Below the pieces are notes generated by a model. That model was not told the origin of the DNA. It ran no database searches and saw nothing but the letters and a program-made list of their open reading frames with translations. 10,165 nucleotides of DNA from DATKIY01 sp035543875 (GTDB taxonomy: Bacteria > Actinomycetota > Actinomycetes > JAHEKZ01): positions 1 through 10,165 of the forward strand of contig DATKIY010000042.1 in NCBI GenBank assembly GCA_035543875.1, given 5' to 3'. Of the stretch, positions 6,877 through 10,165 are shown piece after piece. The position numbers and the translations under genes were made by a program. Position 1 is the first letter of the stretch, and the number at the start of each line of letters is the position of its first letter.

Positions 6877-7836
6877 ATGGCGGACAAAGTGCTAGGTCGC
6901 TCGCACTTACCCTCGCTCGGCGGCGCGACCGAGTGGCTCAACTCCGAGCCCCTCGGTCGGGCCGAGCTAAGCGGACAAGTCGTGCTCGTGAACTTCTGGA
7001 CGCTTACCTGTATCAATTGGTTGCGACAGGAGCCATACGTGCGCGCTTGGTCGCGTGCGTACCGGAACGACGGGTTGACCGTGATCGGTGTGCACACCCC
7101 GGAATTCTCCTTCGAGCATGACCACAAACTCGTTCGGCTGGCCGCCACGGACCGAGAGATTGACTACGCCATTGCGCTCGACAACGACTTTGACATTTGG
7201 CAGGCATTCGACAATCACTACTGGCCGGCGCTCTATTTCGTCGACGCCGAGGGCGTAATCCATGACCACCACTTCGGGGAAGGCCGATACGAAGAATCCG
7301 AGCGCGTACTCCAAAGGCTGCTGGGCCTACGACGCGAGCCCATTGCCGTCGAAGGGCTCGGAGTAGAAGCGGCGGCTGACTGGGACAACTTGCGCACGCC
7401 TGAGACTTACCTCGGTCATAGCCGCGCCAAGCGATTTGCATCGCGCGTCGACGGGAGTACAGAGCAAGCAGGCGTCTACCGGATCCCGGAGCAATTGCGC
7501 TTGAATCATTGGGCATTAGACGGCGCATGGACGATCGGAGGTGAGAAAGTTGTTGTAGAGCGCGGCGGCGGAACCATCGCTTGCCGTTTTCACGCCCGGG
7601 ATGCTCATCTCGTGCTTTCGTCAGAAGCGAGCGAGCCGGTCCCCTTCCGGGTACTCCTCGACAGCGAGTCGCCGGGGCCATCCCATGGCGTCGACACTGA
7701 CGAGGACGGCATGGGACTACTCCGAGGCGGCCGCCTGTACCACCTCGTGCGGGAGCAAGACACCGTCCGTGAAAGGACACTTCAGGTCACTTTCCTCCAG
7801 GCCGGGGCGGAGGCCTACGCATTGACATTCGGTTAG
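6877..7836 (+). CDS. Thioredoxin-fold protein similar to the DipZ C-terminal half, with CxxW in place of CxxC
   Basis: A 319-residue protein with no signal peptide or membrane segment, so probably cytoplasmic. Residues about 25-150 form a TlpA-like thioredoxin fold: VVLVNFWTLTCINWLRQEP at 35-53, VIGVHTPEFSFEHD at 69-82, and a WPALYFVD strand with the cis-proline at Pro117. This part and the C-terminal domain (about 175-319, including LNHWALDGAWTIGGE and a closing YALTFG strand) resemble the periplasmic part of actinobacterial DipZ/CcdA-fused thiol-disulfide proteins. The CcdA membrane domain is absent. The active site is Cys45-Ile-Asn-Trp48, so the resolving cysteine is missing and ordinary dithiol exchange is unlikely. 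A monothiol or peroxidatic role, or a binding role, is possible. The frame is closed by a stop at 6850, so the ATG at 6877 is the longest plausible start; GTG 6889 is an alternative. Shine-Dalgarno support is weak, which fits translation coupled to the hydrolase gene. Confidence 0.88.
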   Translation: MADKVLGRSHLPSLGGATEWLNSEPLGRAELSGQVVLVNFWTLTCINWLRQEPYVRAWSRAYRNDGLTVIGVHTPEFSFEHDHKLVRLAATDREIDYAIALDNDFDIWQAFDNHYWPALYFVDAEGVIHDHHFGEGRYEESERVLQRLLGLRREPIAVEGLGVEAAADWDNLRTPETYLGHSRAKRFASRVDGSTEQAGVYRIPEQLRLNHWALDGAWTIGGEKVVVERGGGTIACRFHARDAHLVLSSEASEPVPFRVLLDSESPGPSHGVDTDEDGMGLLRGGRLYHLVREQDTVRERTLQVTFLQAGAEAYALTFG

Positions 7837-7934
7837 CGCGTGGAGCAGATTCCGTCAGTCCCCTCTCGTCACCCAGGAATGCTTATCGTGACAACGCTGG
7901 ACCCATTGCCTCAGCGGCCAGACGGAGTGTGAGG

Positions 7935-8357
7935 TCACACCTTCGCGGAGTCCAATGGCCACTTGACGAAACAGAACTTATTTCCGAAGGGGTCCTGCAT
8001 GATGGCCCACTCGAGATACGGCGAACCAGATTCGGGGTAGAACGCTGGCGGTTTCAGAGTTACCCCACCGATTTCTTCTGTACGGCGCACAGCAAGCGGA
8101 ACGTCATCCACCCTGAAATCCAGATGCGTGCCACCGACCCAACTGCCTTCGTCATCGGGTACTAACTGGAGCAACAGCCAGGGATCGTCATCTCCCCCTT
8201 CGGGATCTTCGAGGCTGGAGTAGCAGTCACCAGACTTGTCCCCGTGTCTACCGGTTGGTGACAGCCCCGATAGTGCCGCCCAGAACCGTTCACCCGCGTC
8301 TAGATCGGTGACGTTCACCACGGGCTTCCAAAGTTTTCCTATACCTCCAGCAGACAT
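7935..8357 (-). CDS. VOC superfamily (glyoxalase/bleomycin-resistance-like) protein
   Basis: A 140-residue single-domain protein of the vicinal oxygen chelate superfamily. It shows the two beta-alpha-beta-beta-beta modules. The first opens with PVVNVTDLDAGERFWAALSGL (split here: PVVNVTDLDAGERFW, then AALSGL) at about 12-32. The second begins GTHLDFRVDD at about 76-85 and ends with the hallmark MQDPFGNKFCFV at 120-131. His78 and Glu116 are candidate metal ligands, by analogy with the family. Such proteins include glyoxalases, dioxygenases and drug-binding resistance proteins, and I cannot choose among them. The ATG at 8357 is preferred over the GTG at 8375 because AAGGGA stands nine bases before it while nothing precedes the GTG. 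The gene converges on the thioredoxin-like gene, with 98 bases between their stops and no clear terminator hairpin there. It is divergent from the ABM gene. Confidence 0.88.
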   Translation of the reverse strand: MSAGGIGKLWKPVVNVTDLDAGERFWAALSGLSPTGRHGDKSGDCYSSLEDPEGGDDDPWLLLQLVPDDEGSWVGGTHLDFRVDDVPLAVRRTEEIGGVTLKPPAFYPESGSPYLEWAIMQDPFGNKFCFVKWPLDSAKV

Positions 8358-8366
8358 CCTCCGCCG

Positions 8367-8372
8367 TCCCTT
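8367..8372 (-). promoter_or_regulatory. Ribosome binding site of the VOC gene
   Basis: On the minus strand AAGGGA is nine bases upstream of the ATG at 8357. It lies inside the extra codons of the longer GTG form, so it argues for the ATG start. Confidence 0.5.
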
Positions 8373-8582
8373 CACGATCGAGAAATGACCTGCGTGGATC
8401 TAACCGGTTTTGTTGAGTCAGCGGGTTTGCTGTGCGGAATCGTGTCCAGCTTTCCGCTTGCCACCGCAGTGCGCTTCGGAGCGGGAAGGACGGACCTCCA
8501 TAGTTTCCGGGCTAAAGTTCGTCTGGGACGCTCAGATCGGCGTGCCAGCATCGGTCTGACGTGTCCCGACAATCCGACCTGC

Positions 8583-8588
8583 GGGGAG
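8583..8588 (+). promoter_or_regulatory. Ribosome binding site deciding the ABM gene start
   Basis: GGGGAG stands six bases before the GTG at 8595, immediately ahead of the first beta strand of the ABM domain. It selects this GTG over the in-frame ATG at 8385. Confidence 0.65.
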
Positions 8589-8594
8589 TCGCCA

Positions 8595-8960
8595 GTGATA
8601 GTCGTCCTGTTCTCCGGCGTCGATCGACCGGACATGAACGTCGAGGAGTACGGCCGCGCGTCCGCACGCATGCGAGAGCTTGTCGCGTCGATCCCGGGCT
8701 TCATCTCGTTCAACTCGTATACGTCCGAGGACGGTGAGGAACTGGTCGTCGCTCGGTTCGACTCCCTCGACGCCCTCGAGGCGTGGCGCACCCATCCAGA
8801 ACACCTGGACACACAAGCGAAGGATCGTTCTTCCTGGTCGCAGGAGTACTGGGCTCAGGTCTCGTCCACGGTGCGCGAGTACCGCTGGACGAGAGAGATT
8901 GGTTACAGCTCAGACCTCAGGGACAAGTTCGTGGCGGGTTCTGAGGTTCGGCCGTCTTAG
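8595..8960 (+). CDS. Antibiotic biosynthesis monooxygenase (ABM) domain protein
   Basis: A 121-residue protein from the GTG at 8595. Residues 1-100 follow the dimeric alpha-beta barrel (ABM) pattern. There is a first strand MIVVLFSG, a helix with EEYGRASARMRELVASIPGF (16-36), a strand pair FNSYTSEDGEELVVARFDS (39-57), and then the typical LEAWRTHPEHLDTQ (61-74) and QEYWAQVSSTVREYRW (83-98). Members of this family include quinone-forming monooxygenases of polyketide pathways, heme-degrading enzymes and many uncharacterised small proteins. Nothing here identifies the substrate. The last 20 residues are a short extension beyond the domain. The gene is divergent from the VOC gene and is followed 117 bases later by the aminotransferase. 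A weak 5-bp stem (CCGAC/GTCGG, 8961-8981) directly after the stop is the only terminator-like structure. Confidence 0.85.
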   Translation: MIVVLFSGVDRPDMNVEEYGRASARMRELVASIPGFISFNSYTSEDGEELVVARFDSLDALEAWRTHPEHLDTQAKDRSSWSQEYWAQVSSTVREYRWTREIGYSSDLRDKFVAGSEVRPS

Positions 8961-9066
8961 CCGACCAAAGCACGCCGTCGGACAGCTAGTCCTTCTGCCC
9001 TTTGCTGGTCCCTATTCAGGTGGTCCTACGATGTCGGCAACGACGAGGATCAATCCACCGGCGTAC

Positions 9067-9071
9067 GGAGG
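9067..9071 (+). promoter_or_regulatory. Ribosome binding site of the aminotransferase gene
   Basis: GGAGG stands six bases before the GTG at 9078. It is the strongest Shine-Dalgarno in the window and fixes the start. Confidence 0.75.
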
Positions 9072-9077
9072 AACAAC

Positions 9078-10165
9078 GTGACTGAAAACTCGACAGCAGC
9101 AGCCAGCCCTACGCCGGTGACCTGGCCAGAGCACGACCCAGCGACATACCGCAAGGTGCCCGCGTCCTCCGCCCCGCTAGACAAGGCGCGTGTTGAATCG
9201 CTGCTCGCCGCAGAGTGGGAACGGTTCGAGAAGACCACGCCCAATTCCCGAGCGCACCATGCCCGTGCCCTCGGCGTCCTGCCGCTCGGTGTGCCGTCGT
9301 CGTTCCAGCACTGGGACCCCTATCCCGTCGCGATCGTGAGCGCCAAGGGCGCCTGGCTCGAAGATGTCGATGGCCGCAAGGTGCTCGACTTGTCTATGGG
9401 ATTTGGCGCGATGCTCGCCGGTCACCTCAATCCAACGGTGGTTGCCGAAGTCGAAAAGGCTCTGAAGACCGGCACACTTTTCGTCACTCCGTCGCCCTCG
9501 GCGACCGATGCCGCTGAACGTTTCCAGCGCCGCTTCAGTCTCGACCAGCTGCGCTTCACAAATTCCGGCACCGAGGCCACGATGTATGCGCTGCGTACCG
9601 CACGCGCATTCACCGAACGCAAAGCCATCATCAAGATTGAGGGCGGCTATCACGGTGGCTATGACGCACTGCAGGTGTCGGTAAAGCCAGACGTTGCTGA
9701 AGCTGGTCCGGAAGCTGCTCCCACCCCAGTCACACCGTTCGAGGTGGAGGCGGGCACCGTCCACGTCGTTCCCTACAACGACCTCACGCGTCTTGAGCAG
9801 TTGTTCAACGAACACGGACCCGAGATCGCCTGCGTGTTCATGGAGCCGGTGCTGGAGAACGTCGGGATCGTCGTCCCCGACGCCGGTTACTTAGCAGGAG
9901 TTCGAGCAATGTGCGACGCACACGGCGCACTCCTCATTTTCGACGAGGTCAAGACGGGCCTCACTGCGGGTCCTCAAGGTGCCTCGCAGCGCCTTGGCGT
10001 CACCCCTGACCTGGTGGCCCTCGCCAAGAGCATCGGTGGCGGTCTTCCGTTGGCTGCCTTCGGGGGCCGGGCCGACGTCATGGCTACGGTGACCGATCAG
10101 CGCTCGCCGCACTTCGGTACCTACAACGGGAACCCACTTGTGATGGCTGCAGCTGTCGCGATCGA
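9078..10165 (+). CDS. Class III PLP aminotransferase, glutamate-1-semialdehyde aminomutase-like (C-terminus beyond window)
   Basis: The frame is open from the GTG at 9078 to the right edge (362 complete codons), so the gene is partial. It is a fold-type I, class III pyridoxal-phosphate enzyme. After about 75 N-terminal residues comes a conserved core: GAWLEDVDGRKVLDLSMGFG (91-110), then GHLNP. NSGTEA (162-167) is the cofactor-phosphate-binding loop, and GGYHGGYD (189-196) holds the aromatic that stacks on the cofactor. FDEVKTG (288-294) places Asp289 on the pyridine nitrogen. LAKSIGGGLPLAAFGG (315-330) carries Lys317 as the Schiff-base lysine. These motifs are closest to glutamate-1-semialdehyde 2,1-aminomutase. 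The long N-terminus and the absence of tetrapyrrole genes nearby suggest a paralogue acting on another amino substrate rather than the housekeeping hemL. A single rare TTA codon occurs at 9891. A poorly spaced TTGCTG/TACGAT pair before the gene is too weak to call a promoter. Confidence 0.9.
   Translation, partial: MTENSTAAASPTPVTWPEHDPATYRKVPASSAPLDKARVESLLAAEWERFEKTTPNSRAHHARALGVLPLGVPSSFQHWDPYPVAIVSAKGAWLEDVDGRKVLDLSMGFGAMLAGHLNPTVVAEVEKALKTGTLFVTPSPSATDAAERFQRRFSLDQLRFTNSGTEATMYALRTARAFTERKAIIKIEGGYHGGYDALQVSVKPDVAEAGPEAAPTPVTPFEVEAGTVHVVPYNDLTRLEQLFNEHGPEIACVFMEPVLENVGIVVPDAGYLAGVRAMCDAHGALLIFDEVKTGLTAGPQGASQRLGVTPDLVALAKSIGGGLPLAAFGGRADVMATVTDQRSPHFGTYNGNPLVMAAAVAI

Larger units (their letters stand above)
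8358..8594. other. Divergent intergenic region between the VOC and ABM genes
   Basis: These 237 bases lie between two divergent starts and should hold both promoters. I see no hairpin or long dyad; only a 5-bp TCAGA...TCTGA pair near 8531-8558 stands out. A TAAAGT at 8513-8518 could be a -10 for the rightward gene but has no fitting -35. A rightward frame stays open from an ATG at 8385 into the ABM gene, but the 70 residues it would add do not resemble the ABM domain and lack a ribosome binding site. Confidence 0.5.

Noticed and set aside
7837..7934. Possible bidirectional terminator between the convergent thioredoxin-like and VOC genes
   Set aside because: Only a 5-bp CGCTG/CAGCG pair with a 12-base loop is visible, with no T-tract; not enough to call.
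8385..8594. N-terminal extension of the ABM protein from an ATG at 8385
   Set aside because: The added residues do not resemble the ABM domain or a signal peptide, no ribosome binding site precedes the ATG, and GGGGAG is well placed before GTG 8595.
8717..8728. Second CGTATACG core resembling the palindrome at 5679-5690
   Set aside because: It lies within the ABM coding sequence, only the inner eight bases match, and codons for Ser-Tyr-Thr explain it.
9891..9893. Rare TTA leucine codons in the aminotransferase (9891), the thioredoxin-like gene (7516) and the LAL regulator, suggesting bldA-type control
   Set aside because: That control is established for Streptomyces, and I cannot place this organism there. 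The G+C content seems moderate enough for occasional TTA codons by chance.

Overview
The window looks like chromosomal DNA of a high-G+C actinomycete. This rests on the strong G/C bias at third codon positions, frequent GTG starts, and the families present: a DUF2510-type N-terminus, a secreted-repeat (PF03640-type) lipoprotein, a large LAL-type LuxR regulator, and a DipZ-C-terminal-like thioredoxin protein. I cannot name the genus from sequence alone. I see no RNA genes, insertion sequences, phage genes, CRISPR arrays or tandem repeats.

Layout. Positions 1-5637 are read leftward. In transcription order they hold a LAL-family ATPase/LuxR regulator (5637 to 2893), a secreted-repeat lipoprotein (2808 to 2266), and a multi-pass membrane protein with a DUF2510-like head (from 2094, running off the left edge with 698 codons visible). 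The membrane gene has no stop inside the window. The short rightward frames opposite it are antisense shadows. From 5895 rightward, an epoxide-hydrolase-like alpha/beta hydrolase and a thioredoxin-fold protein lie 40 bases apart and probably form one transcript. A VOC/glyoxalase-like gene (8357 to 7935) converges on them. It is divergent from a small antibiotic-biosynthesis-monooxygenase (ABM) family gene (8595-8960). A class III aminotransferase of the glutamate-1-semialdehyde aminomutase type starts at 9078 and leaves by the right edge.

How the genes may work together (inference). The LAL regulator faces the hydrolase/thioredoxin pair across a 257-base region containing a perfect 12-bp palindrome, so it is the natural candidate to control itself, that pair, or both. 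VOC, ABM and epoxide-hydrolase proteins all act on small organic or electrophilic molecules in known examples, so a detoxification or catabolic accessory region is possible, but nothing in the sequence proves a pathway. The lipoprotein and the membrane protein appear to be separate units with their own control signals.

I did not find a convincing new multi-gene defence or mobile system. The most unusual items are the DUF2510-headed polytopic membrane protein with a palindrome just upstream, the single-cysteine (C-I-N-W) thioredoxin-like protein, and the regulatory palindromes.
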